Shown piece after piece: positions 1 to 8,099 of a stretch of DNA of 64,000 nucleotides (positions are counted from its first letter, which is position 1; the number at the start of each line of letters is the position of its first letter). The stretch lies in contig NZ_CP109450.1 in assembly GCF_041438865.1 (NCBI RefSeq), positions 930,001 through 994,000 on the forward strand, written 5' to 3'. Both the position numbers and the translations under genes were made by a program. The DNA comes from Streptomyces sp. NBC_01471 (GTDB taxonomy: Bacteria > Actinomycetota > Actinomycetes > Streptomycetales > Streptomycetaceae). The notes beneath the pieces are model-generated. The model saw only the letters and a list, made by a program, of their open reading frames with translations, made no database searches and was not told where the DNA came from.

Positions 1-1633
1 GCGACTCGACGGTGACACTGCCGGGCCGCATCGCACGCGGGTAGAAGGAGCTGGGGAAGGAGTCGTTGTGCCAGTTCGGGGCGTCGATCGCGCCCTGGAG
101 GTCCAGTCCTCCGCGCACGGGAGCGGTCAGTGCGACCGCGAGGAAGAAGTGCAGCTGCCACTGGTCCTGCTGGTCGCCGCCCGGTGTTCCGAAGGCGAGT
201 ACCGGTACGCCGTCGCGCAGGGCGAGCGAGGGGGTGAGGGTCGTACGCGGACGGCAGCCCGGGGTGAGTGTGTTCGGCAGCCCCTCGTCCAGCCAGGCCA
301 TCTGGAGCCGGGTGCCGAGCGGGAAGCCCAGCTCCGGCACCACCGGGTTGGACTGGAGCCAGCCGCCGCTCGGGGTCGCGGAGATCATGTTGCCCCAGCG
401 GTCGACGATGTCGAGGTGGCAGGTGTCACCGCGGGTGGCGCCGTCCTTGGCGACGGTCGGCTCGCCCGCACCGGCGGCGGGGACCCCCAGGGCGTCGAAT
501 CCGGGCCTGCCCGCGGCCACGGCGGTGGCCTGCCCGCTGAGCCGGGGCGCGCGGCCGCCGGGGCTGCCGGGGCGCAGTTCGTGCGAGGCCTCGGCGGTGA
601 TCAGGGCGCGGCGCTCCGCGTTGTACGGCTCGGAGAGGAGGGTGCCGAGCGGTACGTCGTCGGCGTCGCCGTACCAGGCCTCCCGGTCGGCCATCGCCAG
701 CTTGCAGCCCTCGACGAGCAGGTGGACGTAGTCGGCGGATCCGTACCGGGGAAGCTCGTCGGGGAGGAGGGCGAGCTGCTGGAGGAGGGCCGGCCCCTGG
801 CTCCAGCCGCCCGCCTTGCAGAGGGTCCAGCCGTTCCAGTCGTACGTCGCGGGCTCCTCGTAGGCCGCCGACCAGCCGGCGAGGTCGGCGGCGGTGAGCG
901 TGCCGGTGTGACGGGCTCCGCTGGTGTCCCTGGTGGGGCGCCGCGACTGGCGCACCAGCGCCTCGGCGACGAAGCCCTCGCGCCAGACCGCGCGGGCGGC
1001 GTCGATCTGAGCGGCGCGGTCCTGCGCACCGTCGGTGGCCTCGGCTATCAGCCGGCGCCAGGTCGCGGCGAGTGCGGGGTTGCGGAACAGCTCGCCGGGC
1101 GCGGGCGGCCTGCCGCCGGGGAGGTACACATCGGCGGAGGACCGCCACTCGGTCTCGAAGAGCTCCCGTACGGTCTCGACGGTCTGGCCGACGCGCTCGA
1201 CGGGCGCGTGACCGTCCTCGGCATAGCCGATGGCGTACTTCAGGACGTCGGCGAGGGACTTGGTGCCGTGGTCGCGGAGCAGCAGCATCCAGGCGTCGAA
1301 GGCGCCGGGCACCGCGGCGGCCAGCGGTCCGGTGCCGGGGACCAGGTCGAGGCCGAGCGAGCGGTAGTGCGCGACGGACGCGCCCGCGGGCGCGGGGCCC
1401 TGCCCGCAGAGCACCCGCACTTCGCCGCCGGCCGGGGCGATGATCGCGGGCACCTCGCCGGCCGGGCCGTTGAGGTGCGGCTCGACGACGTGCAGGACGA
1501 AGCCGGCGGCGACGGCGGCGTCGTAGGCGTTCCCGCCGTCCTCCAGAACGGCCATCGCGGACTGCGAAGCGAGCCAGTGGGTGGACGACACCATGCCGAA
1601 GGTGCCCTGCAGGGTCGGCCGGGTGGTGAACAT
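1..1633 (-). CDS. gamma-glutamyltransferase family protein, 3' end outside window
   Basis: Member of the gamma-glutamyltranspeptidase (Ntn-hydrolase) family, which cleaves gamma-glutamyl amide bonds such as those of glutathione. The reading frame opens with MFTTRPTLQGTFGMVSSTHW, contains the family-typical GGNAYDAAVAAGF stretch near residue 35, and has DTCHLDIVDRWGN near residue 400, which aligns with the autoprocessing/catalytic Thr region (TTHLTVVD in other members). About 544 codons are visible and the frame is still open at base 1, so the C-terminus lies outside. The ATG at 1631-1633 is preceded by AAGGGG. No signal peptide is seen, unlike the paralogue at 13710-15536, so this one is probably cytoplasmic. 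The true substrate is unknown. Confidence 0.9.
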   Translation of the reverse strand, partial: MFTTRPTLQGTFGMVSSTHWLASQSAMAVLEDGGNAYDAAVAAGFVLHVVEPHLNGPAGEVPAIIAPAGGEVRVLCGQGPAPAGASVAHYRSLGLDLVPGTGPLAAAVPGAFDAWMLLLRDHGTKSLADVLKYAIGYAEDGHAPVERVGQTVETVRELFETEWRSSADVYLPGGRPPAPGELFRNPALAATWRRLIAEATDGAQDRAAQIDAARAVWREGFVAEALVRQSRRPTRDTSGARHTGTLTAADLAGWSAAYEEPATYDWNGWTLCKAGGWSQGPALLQQLALLPDELPRYGSADYVHLLVEGCKLAMADREAWYGDADDVPLGTLLSEPYNAERRALITAEASHELRPGSPGGRAPRLSGQATAVAAGRPGFDALGVPAAGAGEPTVAKDGATRGDTCHLDIVDRWGNMISATPSGGWLQSNPVVPELGFPLGTRLQMAWLDEGLPNTLTPGCRPRTTLTPSLALRDGVPVLAFGTPGGDQQDQWQLHFFLAVALTAPVRGGLDLQGAIDAPNWHNDSFPSSFYPRAMRPGSVTVES

Positions 1634-2116
1634 CGCTCGTCCCCTTGCTGGTTGTGTGTCGACGCGGACCGATCACCACTGACGACCGGTCCCGGGGAGA
1701 GTCCGGGAGGTCGTCCCTGCCGGCTCGGCCGCCTGATCTCCGAGCAGATTATCGACCGGCCGTGGGCCTTGGCGACCCCTCCCGGCTGAAGGGCGAGCGG
1801 TGGCCGAGGGGGGTGGTGAGTGATGTGTGCACCAGCCGCCCGGGACAGCCGGACCCGGCAACGCGGCTTGCACGCGAGGTCCGTGGCCGGAAGACGAGCG
1901 GCACTGGTCCACCCCCGGAGCCACGACCGGCCGCACGGTCGGGGGGGCGATGGCCGTCGGCGTTCCCGCTCGTTGAAGTGCACGATCTGTCAAGGAAGTT
2001 GAGGGCTCCCGATCCGGAACAGACCGTCCTCGCCGAATGCCCGGCCTGACGGCTGCGGTCCACGCCCGGCGGCACGGGTACACCCGCATCGGACCTCAGG
2101 GAGGCGTCGGCAACAG
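1634..2116. other. intergenic, no supported gene
   Basis: About 480 bp between the gamma-glutamyltransferase start and the 3' end of the small membrane protein gene. Open frames on both strands lack recognisable sequence and good ribosome binding sites. I see no repeat or RNA fold I could defend here. It presumably holds the promoter of the leftward gene. Confidence 0.5.
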
Positions 2117-2503
2117 TCACCCGCCGCCGGGACCGCGACCACCCTGTTCATCCTCGGCGCCCTCGGCCCGGTCGGCGTCACCAGGGGTTTCCGCAGGGTC
2201 GGTTCCGTCAGTTCTCTCAGGTCCGTCCGTTCCGCCGGATCCGTCGGCCCGGTGTGCGGCCCCCTCGTTCCTGGCCCCCTCAGTGGCCTGGACCTGCCTG
2301 CGCAGCCGGAGCCCCTGGGCCGCGAAGACCGCGGCGATGACGATCCACAGAACGGTGGCGATCCAGGCGTACGGCTTCGGCGCCCAGGCCAGCCAGATGA
2401 ACGCCCAGACGAAGAAGACCCCCGCCAGCGCGAAGTACCGGGTCGCCGTGGTCCGGACGAGCCACCTCGCAGCGGCTGTGGTCGGCCGTTCATTGCGCTC
2501 CAT
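2117..2503 (-). CDS. small two-helix membrane protein, hypothetical
   Basis: 128-residue protein of unknown function. Residues about 22-65 form two hydrophobic helices (TRYFALAGVFFVWAFIWLAW and a second around YAWIATVLWIVIAAVFAAQG), followed by a hydrophilic tail rich in Gly, Asp, Glu and Thr, with no cysteine or metal motif. It is transcribed away from dedA, so the ~270 bp between them is a divergent control region containing the two palindromes at 2637-2673. Whether it shares that control is not shown by the sequence. Product recognised only as a small actinobacterial membrane protein. Confidence 0.7.
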   Translation of the reverse strand: MERNERPTTAAARWLVRTTATRYFALAGVFFVWAFIWLAWAPKPYAWIATVLWIVIAAVFAAQGLRLRRQVQATEGARNEGAAHRADGSGGTDGPERTDGTDPAETPGDADRAEGAEDEQGGRGPGGG

Positions 2504-2636
2504 GAACGGAACCTACCCGCGATCCCGCTCCGCCGCGCTCCAGCAGCACGCACAGCGGTCCCCCGCCCAGCAGCCACCCACCCAGCAGTCACACGCCGTC
2601 GGAGCCGAGTTGGGAACGGCTCCGCACCCCGATATC

Positions 2637-2673
2637 GTCTACAGTTACGTAGACCGTCTACCGAACTGTAGTC
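2637..2673. promoter_or_regulatory. two tandem GTCTAC-N6-GTAGAC operator-like palindromes upstream of dedA
   Basis: Site 1 (2637-2654) reads GTCTACAGTTACGTAGAC and site 2 (2656-2673) reads GTCTACCGAACTGTAGTC. Their starts are 19 bp apart. A third, perfect copy lies at 4903-4920 before the COG4705-like gene. The TAC(A)...(T)GTA dyads resemble operators of BlaI/MecI/CopY-type repressors, which is an inference from shape only. The centre of site 1 is roughly 125 bp upstream of the dedA start. Confidence 0.65.
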
Positions 2674-2771
2674 GCTTCGGTGTGGCCGCCGCCGCCTGGC
2701 CAGGACCACACCGCCTCCGGTGCGGCGCCCCCGCCCGGGCCGTCCCTCGTGCTACCCGAAAGGCCGGGACC

Positions 2772-3431
2772 TTGCTCACAGCTTCGACACTCGCGGTGAA
2801 CCTCCTCGACGCGCAGTCCGTGCTGACCGCCTTCGGTGTGGCCGGCATCGCCGTGGTGATGTTCGCCGAGACCGGCCTGCTGGTCGGCTTCTTCCTGCCG
2901 GGTGACACCCTGCTGTTCACCGCGGGGCTGCTCTGCACCGGCAGCTCGACCGGCAGCCTGAAGCTGTCGCTGCCCATGGTGCTGCTCGCATCGGCGGTCG
3001 GCGCGCTCGCGGGAGCGCAGTGCGGCTATCTGATCGGCCGGAAGGCGGGAGGCGCCCTCCTCGCCCGGAGCCGTTCGGAACATCTGCGCAAGGGAGCGGC
3101 CCGCGCCGAGGAGCTGCTCGGCAAGTACGGCCACGCGAAGGCCATCGTGCTCGCCCGCTTCGTCCCGGTGGTGCGCACGGTGCTCAACCCGATGGCGGGC
3201 GCGCTCTCCGTACCGGCCAGGACGTTCACGCTCTGGCAGGTGGTCGGCGGGCTCGTCTGGAGCCAGGGCCTGGTGCTGGCCGGATACGCGCTGGGATCGT
3301 CCATTCCGAACGTGGACCACTATCTGCTGCCGATCATCGCGGTGATCGTCGTCGTGTCCCTGCTGCCCCTCGCCCTGGAGCTGCGACGCTCCCGCAGGAA
3401 CCGCCCGCGCACCGACGGAGTCAGCGGATGA
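2772..3431 (+). CDS. DedA family membrane protein
   Basis: 219-residue DedA/SNARE-associated family protein. DedA proteins act in the cytoplasmic membrane, and some recycle undecaprenyl phosphate (UptA type). Visible family features are ETGLLVGFFLPGDTLLFTAG near residue 35, a GRKAG stretch, and the FVPVVRTVLNPMAG motif near residue 140 (F-x-R-x-x-P-x-x-R class), followed by C-terminal hydrophobic helices. I chose TTG at 2772 because GAAAGG lies about 10 bases upstream and this start gives the usual family length; the frame stays open much further upstream, across the operators. The stop overlaps the next gene as ATGA, so dedA and the two PAP2 genes are likely one translationally coupled operon. 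Confidence 0.88.
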   Translation: MLTASTLAVNLLDAQSVLTAFGVAGIAVVMFAETGLLVGFFLPGDTLLFTAGLLCTGSSTGSLKLSLPMVLLASAVGALAGAQCGYLIGRKAGGALLARSRSEHLRKGAARAEELLGKYGHAKAIVLARFVPVVRTVLNPMAGALSVPARTFTLWQVVGGLVWSQGLVLAGYALGSSIPNVDHYLLPIIAVIVVVSLLPLALELRRSRRNRPRTDGVSG

Positions 3432-4042
3432 ACCTCGCCGGCCTCGCCTACGACGGATCGCCGATCGACGGCGGCCTCTACACGGAAACGGTGGACCTGG
3501 CCCATCGCGCCCCCGGGTGGCTGGACTCCGCCGTCTCCGCCTGGTCGGGGTACGGTCTCGCGCTGTTCGCCGTGCTGATGCTCGCCGGGTGGTGGCGGGC
3601 GCGCCGGGAGGGTGCCGCCGCCGGGCTGATGGCGCTGGCCGTGCCGGTGATCGTGGTGCTGGCCTACTGCGTCAACGACGCGGTCAAGCTGGTCGTACGC
3701 GAGGACCGGCCGTGCCGGAGCCTGCGGGTGACGACGCTGGAGGCGTGTCCGGCACCGGGTGACTGGTCCTTCCCGAGCAACCACGCGGCCCTCGCCTTCG
3801 CGGCGGCGGTGGCGCTGCTGTTCGTCTCCCGGCGGCTGGGCGCGGCCGCCCTGGTCTGCGCGGTGGCGATGGCGGCGTCCCGGGTCTGGGTGGGCGCCCA
3901 CTATCCGCACGATGTGGCCGCCGGCGCACTGGTGGGCGCGCTGGCCGCGCTGGCGCTCGCGAAGGCGCTGCGCCGCCGCCCGGAGGCCCTGGCGAGGCGG
4001 CTCACGGACACCAGGCTGCGACCGCTGCTGGTTTCGTCGTGA
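3428..4042 (+). CDS. PAP2-type lipid phosphatase (first of two)
   Basis: 204-residue integral membrane acid phosphatase of the PAP2 superfamily, which dephosphorylates lipid phosphates or pyrophosphates such as undecaprenyl pyrophosphate. All three catalytic motifs are visible: K87-x6-R94-P95 (KLVVREDRP), PSNH at 116-119 (PSGH box) and SRVWVGAHYPHD at 151-162 with H158 and D162. Several hydrophobic helices surround them. ATG 3428 overlaps the dedA stop. With DedA next door, a role in polyprenyl-phosphate carrier recycling is plausible but not shown; phosphatidate or other lipid phosphates are alternatives. Confidence 0.88.
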   Translation: MNLAGLAYDGSPIDGGLYTETVDLAHRAPGWLDSAVSAWSGYGLALFAVLMLAGWWRARREGAAAGLMALAVPVIVVLAYCVNDAVKLVVREDRPCRSLRVTTLEACPAPGDWSFPSNHAALAFAAAVALLFVSRRLGAAALVCAVAMAASRVWVGAHYPHDVAAGALVGALAALALAKALRRRPEALARRLTDTRLRPLLVSS

Positions 4043-4752
4043 ACCGGCGGGGCGCCGCCGATCTGGCCGTGTCGGTGGCCGTGGGCAGCCTGGTCGCGTT
4101 CGTACTGCTGGCGCTGGTGGTGGCGGGGCACCACGGCGCCCCGCTGCTGACGGACAGCGGACTCCTCTCGTGGTCACTGAGCCACCGGCCGCCGGTCGGG
4201 GTCGCCGCGGCGCGTGGCGCCACCGACACGGGCACCGGTGTCGTCCCGTATCTGCTGGCCGTACTGGCGGGTGTGATCGCCGGACGCGGTGCACGGCAGC
4301 GAGTGACCGGCGCCGTCGCCTGCCTGGTCTGCCTGGGCGTGGCGCAGTTGCTGCGGTACGGGGTGATGTCGCTGGTCGCGCGGGCGCGCCCGCCCGTCGG
4401 TGACTGGGCCACGCAGGCGACGGGCTGGTCGTTCCCGTCCGGGCACACCACCACGTCGGCGGTGACCGCGGGTCTGCTCATCGCGGCGGTGCTGCTGCGG
4501 GCGCCGCACGGCAGAAGGACGATCGCGGCCGGCATCGGGTGCTGGGCCGTGCTCGTCGGGCTGAGCCGGGTGTACCTCGGGGTCCACTGGTCCACGGACG
4601 TCGTCGGCGGCTGGCTGTTCGCCCTCTGCTGGCTCGGCATCTGCTTCCGGCTGGCCGTCCGGTTCTGTCCCGCCGTCCCGCGCTCGCCGGACGACGCGGG
4701 CACCCTGCCCCGGGAAGAGGCGTCCGTGCACCGCTCGTGGGGAAGCGCCTGA
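4039..4752 (+). CDS. PAP2-type lipid phosphatase (second of two)
   Basis: 237-residue PAP2 superfamily membrane protein beginning with a GTG that overlaps the preceding stop as GTGA. It has the PSGH box (SFPSGHTTTSA) and the third motif SRVYLGVHWSTD. In the first motif (SLVARARPP) the usual Lys seven residues before Arg-Pro is not present, so activity or specificity may differ from its neighbour. Two divergent PAP2 enzymes in one operon could act on different phosphorylated lipids. Six or so hydrophobic segments are visible. The C-terminal ~25 residues are hydrophilic. Confidence 0.85.
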   Translation: MNRRGAADLAVSVAVGSLVAFVLLALVVAGHHGAPLLTDSGLLSWSLSHRPPVGVAAARGATDTGTGVVPYLLAVLAGVIAGRGARQRVTGAVACLVCLGVAQLLRYGVMSLVARARPPVGDWATQATGWSFPSGHTTTSAVTAGLLIAAVLLRAPHGRRTIAAGIGCWAVLVGLSRVYLGVHWSTDVVGGWLFALCWLGICFRLAVRFCPAVPRSPDDAGTLPREEASVHRSWGSA

Positions 4753-4902
4753 GGGTGCGCCGGTTCGCCGGGCGGCCCACCCGGGGGAAGTGCCGGCCGG
4801 GGCGCCGTGCACGAGTGACATCCAGCGGGGTCGCCGGTTCCCGTTCTCCGTTCCCGGCGTCAGCGACGGTCCGTTGGCCACACCGAGTCCGGGACCAGAA
4901 AC

Positions 4903-4920
4903 GTCTACAGTACTGTAGAC
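4903..4920. promoter_or_regulatory. perfect 18-bp palindrome GTCTAC-N6-GTAGAC
   Basis: GTCTACAGTACTGTAGAC reads identically on both strands. It lies 110 bp before the COG4705-like gene and matches the two sites at 2637-2673, implying that the dedA operon and the following gene answer to the same dimeric repressor. No matching regulator gene is in the window. Confidence 0.7.
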
Positions 4921-5030
4921 GGTCGACGGCCCGGTGGCGCTGCACGGCCGGCCGTCGGGTTCCACCGGACGGGGAACGCCCGGACGGCAGTTGACGCGGC
5001 GCCCGGCGCCCGGAGGGGTGGCAGAAGACC

Positions 5031-5879
5031 ATGCGAGAGCCAGTGGGCCGAACGGCCGCCGGACCGGCGCACGCGGTGCGCAGCCCGCGGGGACGGGCCC
5101 GGGGGCGGGCCGTTGCGGGGTGGAGCAAGGTCCCGGAGGTGACGGCCTGGTTCTGGGCCGTCAAGGTCCTCACGACCGGGATGGGCGAGACGGCCTCGGA
5201 CTACCTGGCCAGAACACTCGGCCCGGTCGCGGCCGGCGGCCTGGGGCTGGTCGGCCTGACGGCCCTGCTGGTGCTCCAGTTCCGCACGCCCCGCTACGGC
5301 GCCTGGAGTTACTGGTCGGCGATCGTGATGGTCAGTGTCTTCGGCACGATGGCCGCCGACGTCGTGCACGTGGTGGTGGGCGTCCCGTACGCGGTCTCCG
5401 CGGTCGGCTTCGCGGTCGTCCTGGCGGCCGTGCTGATGACCTGGTACGCCTCCGAGGGCACCCTCTCCATCCACAGCATCCGCACCCGCCGCCGCGAGGG
5501 GTTCTACTGGGCGACCGTGCTCGCCACCTTCGCCCTGGGCACCGCGGTGGGCGACCTCACCGCAGGGACCCTGCACCTGGGCTACCTCCCGTCGGGTGTC
5601 CTCTTCGCCGTCCTCATCGCGGTCCCGGCGCTCTGCAGGCGCCTCTTCGGGCTCGACGCGGTGGCCGCGTTCTGGTGGGCCTACGTCCTGACCCGGCCGC
5701 TCGGAGCCTCGTTCGCCGACTGGATGGGGGCGCCCGCGCACCACGGCGGACTCGGCTGGGGCACCGGCCCCGTCAGCCTGGCCCTGCTGGTGCCGATCGT
5801 GCTCCTGGTGAAGAAGCTGGCCGCCGGCGACCGCCGCCGGGACGCGCCGAAGGCACCGGTCACCGCCCCGGCCGACTGA
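5031..5879 (+). CDS. COG4705-like multi-helix membrane protein with four internal repeats
   Basis: 282-residue membrane protein of unknown function, resembling the conserved family COG4705. After a basic N-terminal 30 residues it contains four copies of W-x9-G-x4-D: W42/G52/D57, W95/G105/D110, W160/G170/D175 and W215/G225/D230. Each copy lies in or at the edge of a hydrophobic helix. The regular Gly and Asp suggest a pseudo-fourfold membrane bundle with acidic residues facing a pore or site; that is inference. GGAGGGG lies upstream of the ATG at somewhat long spacing. The shared palindrome at 4903-4920 links it to the dedA-PAP2 operon. A hairpin at 5899-5934 follows. Confidence 0.82.
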   Translation: MREPVGRTAAGPAHAVRSPRGRARGRAVAGWSKVPEVTAWFWAVKVLTTGMGETASDYLARTLGPVAAGGLGLVGLTALLVLQFRTPRYGAWSYWSAIVMVSVFGTMAADVVHVVVGVPYAVSAVGFAVVLAAVLMTWYASEGTLSIHSIRTRRREGFYWATVLATFALGTAVGDLTAGTLHLGYLPSGVLFAVLIAVPALCRRLFGLDAVAAFWWAYVLTRPLGASFADWMGAPAHHGGLGWGTGPVSLALLVPIVLLVKKLAAGDRRRDAPKAPVTAPAD

Positions 5880-5898
5880 CGCCGTCGTGGAATGCCCC

Positions 5899-5934
5899 CA
5901 CCGGCTCCGGCGTTGTTACCGGCCGGAGCCGGTG
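5899..5934 (+). terminator. 13-bp-stem hairpin after the COG4705-like gene
   Basis: CACCGGCTCCGGC (5899-5911) pairs perfectly with GCCGGAGCCGGTG (5922-5934) around a 10-base loop, 20 bp after the stop at 5879. There is no U-tract, as is usual for high-GC actinomycete terminators. Confidence 0.7.
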
Positions 5935-5980
5935 CGCGGGTGGATTCGCGGGGCGGCCGGGCAGATCTGGAGGCAGGGCA

Positions 5981-7030
5981 GTGCACGGTGAGTACAAGAT
6001 CCCCGGCGGCAAGCTCGTCGTCGTCGACCTGGAGGTCGAGGGCGGTGCGCTGCGCGACGTCCGCGTGGCCGGGGACTTCTTCCTGGAACCCGACGAGGCG
6101 ATCCTGGCCATCGACGCGGCCCTGGAAGGCGCGCCCGCCCACACCGACGCCGCCGGGCTCGCCGCCCGGATCACCGCCGCGCTCCCCCCGTCGGCCGTGC
6201 TGCTGGGCCTCTCCCCCGAGGGTGTCGCCGTCGCCGTACGCCGGGCCCTCACCCGGGCCACCGAGTGGAGCGCCCACCGCTGGCAGCTGATCCACGACCG
6301 CCCGCAGTCCCCCGCCCTCCACATGGCGCTGGACGAGGTCATCACCGCCGAGGTCGCGGCGGGCAGGCGCCCGCCGACGCTGCGGGTCTGGGAGTGGGCC
6401 GCCCCCGCCGTGATCATCGGCAGCTTCCAGTCCCTGCGCAACGAGGTCGACCCGGAGGGCGCCGAGCGCCACGGTGTGACGGTCGTCCGCCGGATCTCCG
6501 GAGGCGGAGCCATGTTCGTGGAACCGCGGAGCACCATCACCTACTCCCTGTCCGTACCCGAGTCCCTGGTGTCCGGCCTCTCGTACGCCGACAGCTACGC
6601 GTATCTGGACGACTGGGTGCTCGGCGCGCTGGCCGACATGGGCATCAAGGCCTGGTACCAGCCGCTCAACGACATCGCGACGGAGGCGGGCAAGATCGCG
6701 GGCGCGGCGCAGAAGCGCATCGCCGGCGGCGGGGTGCTGCACCACGTAACCATGGCGTACGACATCGACGCCGACAAGATGACCGAGGTGCTGCGCATCG
6801 GCCGGGAGAAACTGTCCGGCAAGGGCATCGAGAGCGCCAAGAAGCGGGTCGACCCGCTGGCCCGGCAGACGGGCCTGCCGCGCGAAGAGGTCATCGAGCG
6901 GATGATCGGGTCCTTCCGCAGCCGTTACGGGCTCGCCGACGGCGGCGTGACGGAGGAGGAGATGGCCCGGGCACGGGAGTTGGCCGCGGCCAAGTTCTCC
7001 GCTCCGGAGTGGACGGCACGGGTGCCGTGA
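5981..7030 (+). CDS. lipoate-protein ligase A family protein, accessory domain at the N-terminus
   Basis: 349-residue ligase of the BPL/LplA/LipB superfamily, expected to attach lipoate (or a related acyl group) to E2/GcvH lysines via the acyl-adenylate. The catalytic domain fills residues ~100-330, with the substrate-binding loop RRISGGGAMFVEP and K-containing KIAGAAQKRIAGGGVLHH. Residues 1-85 (YKIPGGKLVVVDLEVEGG...) resemble the separate accessory domain that sits at the C-terminus of E. coli LplA, so the order is permuted. GTG 5981 is preceded by GGAGG at 9 bp. It could instead be an octanoyltransferase. A convergent terminator follows at 7037-7062. Confidence 0.85.
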   Translation: MHGEYKIPGGKLVVVDLEVEGGALRDVRVAGDFFLEPDEAILAIDAALEGAPAHTDAAGLAARITAALPPSAVLLGLSPEGVAVAVRRALTRATEWSAHRWQLIHDRPQSPALHMALDEVITAEVAAGRRPPTLRVWEWAAPAVIIGSFQSLRNEVDPEGAERHGVTVVRRISGGGAMFVEPRSTITYSLSVPESLVSGLSYADSYAYLDDWVLGALADMGIKAWYQPLNDIATEAGKIAGAAQKRIAGGGVLHHVTMAYDIDADKMTEVLRIGREKLSGKGIESAKKRVDPLARQTGLPREEVIERMIGSFRSRYGLADGGVTEEEMARARELAAAKFSAPEWTARVP

Positions 7031-7036
7031 CCGTCG

Positions 7037-7062
7037 GCGGGCCCCCTCCGGGAGGGGCCCGC
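7037..7062. terminator. GC hairpin between convergent genes
   Basis: A near-perfect inverted repeat, GCGGGCCCC-CTCC against GGAG-GGGCCCGC, sits 7 bp after the ligase stop and before the 3' end of the leftward oxidoreductase gene. It may serve both directions. Confidence 0.7.
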
Positions 7063-7100
7063 GCTCCGTCCGCTCCCCCCTTCCGCGCCTCTCCGCGAGC

Positions 7101-8099
7101 TCAGGCGAGAGCCGGGATGATCCGCTCGCCGTACGCGTCGATGACGGTCTCGCGGGCGTCGTGCATCGCGTACACCGCGAACTGGTCCACACCCAGGGCC
7201 CGCAGCGCCCGCAGCTTCTCGATGTGCGCCTCGGCGGGGCCGAGCAGACAGAAGCGGTCCACGATCTCGTCGGGGACGAACGCCGTGTCCGGGTTGCCGG
7301 TGCGGCCGTGGTGGCTGTAGTCGTAGCCCTCGCGCTGCTCGATGTACGTGGTGAGTGCGTCGGGGACCAGCGCGGAGTGCTCCCCGTAGCGGGCCACCAG
7401 GTCCGCCACGTGGTTGCCCACCATCCCGCCGAACCACCGGCACTGCTCGCGGGCGTGGGCCAGGTCGTCACCGATGTAGGCGGGCGCGGCGACGCAGATC
7501 TTCACGGCGTCCGGGTCCCGGCCCGCGTCGGACGCCGCCGTCCGGACCGCCGCGACCATCGACTCGGTGAGGAAGGGGTCGGCGAGCTGGAGGATGAAAC
7601 CGTCGGCCCGCTGTCCCGCCAGCGCGAGGGCCCTGGGGCCGTACGCGGCCATCCAGACCGGCAGCTTCCCGTCCTCGACCCAGGGCAGTCTCAGCGGCCG
7701 GCCGTCCACGTCGGCCTCGCGCCCCTCGGCGAGATCCCGGATGACACCGATCGCTTCGCCCAGCCTGGCCAGCGTGTTGGGCTTGCGTCCCGCGACCCGC
7801 ATCGCCGAGTCGCCGCGCCCGATACCGCAGACCGTGCGGTTGCCGTACATCTCGTTGAGCGTGGCGAAGGTGGAGGCAGTGACCTCCCACGTCCGGGTGG
7901 ACGGATTGGTGACCATGGGCCCGACGATCAGGCCGGTGGTGTGCTCCAGGATGCGGCTGTAGATGACGAACGGCTCCTGCCACAGGACGGCCGAGTCGAA
8001 GGTCCAGCCGTAGCGGAAGCCGTTGCGCTCCGCGCGCCGCATCAGTCCGACGACGGCGGAAGCGGGCGGATCGGTCTGCAGGACGAGTCCGAAGTCCAA
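7101..8099 (-). CDS. luciferase-like (LLM class) F420-dependent oxidoreductase, TIGR03842-like
   Basis: 332-residue (beta/alpha)8 luciferase-like oxidoreductase that resembles the CPS_4043/TIGR03842 subfamily. Such enzymes use F420H2 or reduced flavin. The start MDFGLVLQTDPP, the NEMYGNRTVCGIGRGDSAMR block and LPVWMAAYGPRALALAGQ are typical of the class. TTG at 8097-8099 is preceded by GGAG. It lies on the same strand as the dihydropyrimidinase, aminotransferase and ureidopropionase genes, separated from them by one rightward gene. It may perform a reduction or oxidation of a pyrimidine or hydantoin intermediate, standing in for the missing dihydropyrimidine dehydrogenase; this is context inference only. 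Confidence 0.85.
   Translation of the reverse strand: MDFGLVLQTDPPASAVVGLMRRAERNGFRYGWTFDSAVLWQEPFVIYSRILEHTTGLIVGPMVTNPSTRTWEVTASTFATLNEMYGNRTVCGIGRGDSAMRVAGRKPNTLARLGEAIGVIRDLAEGREADVDGRPLRLPWVEDGKLPVWMAAYGPRALALAGQRADGFILQLADPFLTESMVAAVRTAASDAGRDPDAVKICVAAPAYIGDDLAHAREQCRWFGGMVGNHVADLVARYGEHSALVPDALTTYIEQREGYDYSHHGRTGNPDTAFVPDEIVDRFCLLGPAEAHIEKLRALRALGVDQFAVYAMHDARETVIDAYGERIIPALA

Noticed and set aside
68..1789. A ~570-codon plus-strand frame at the window start
   Set aside because: It is antisense to the gamma-glutamyltransferase, whose frame is open on the minus strand and carries the catalytic motif.
1634..2116. Leftward and rightward open frames upstream of the first gene
   Set aside because: They show arginine/proline-rich random-looking sequence and no ribosome binding sites.
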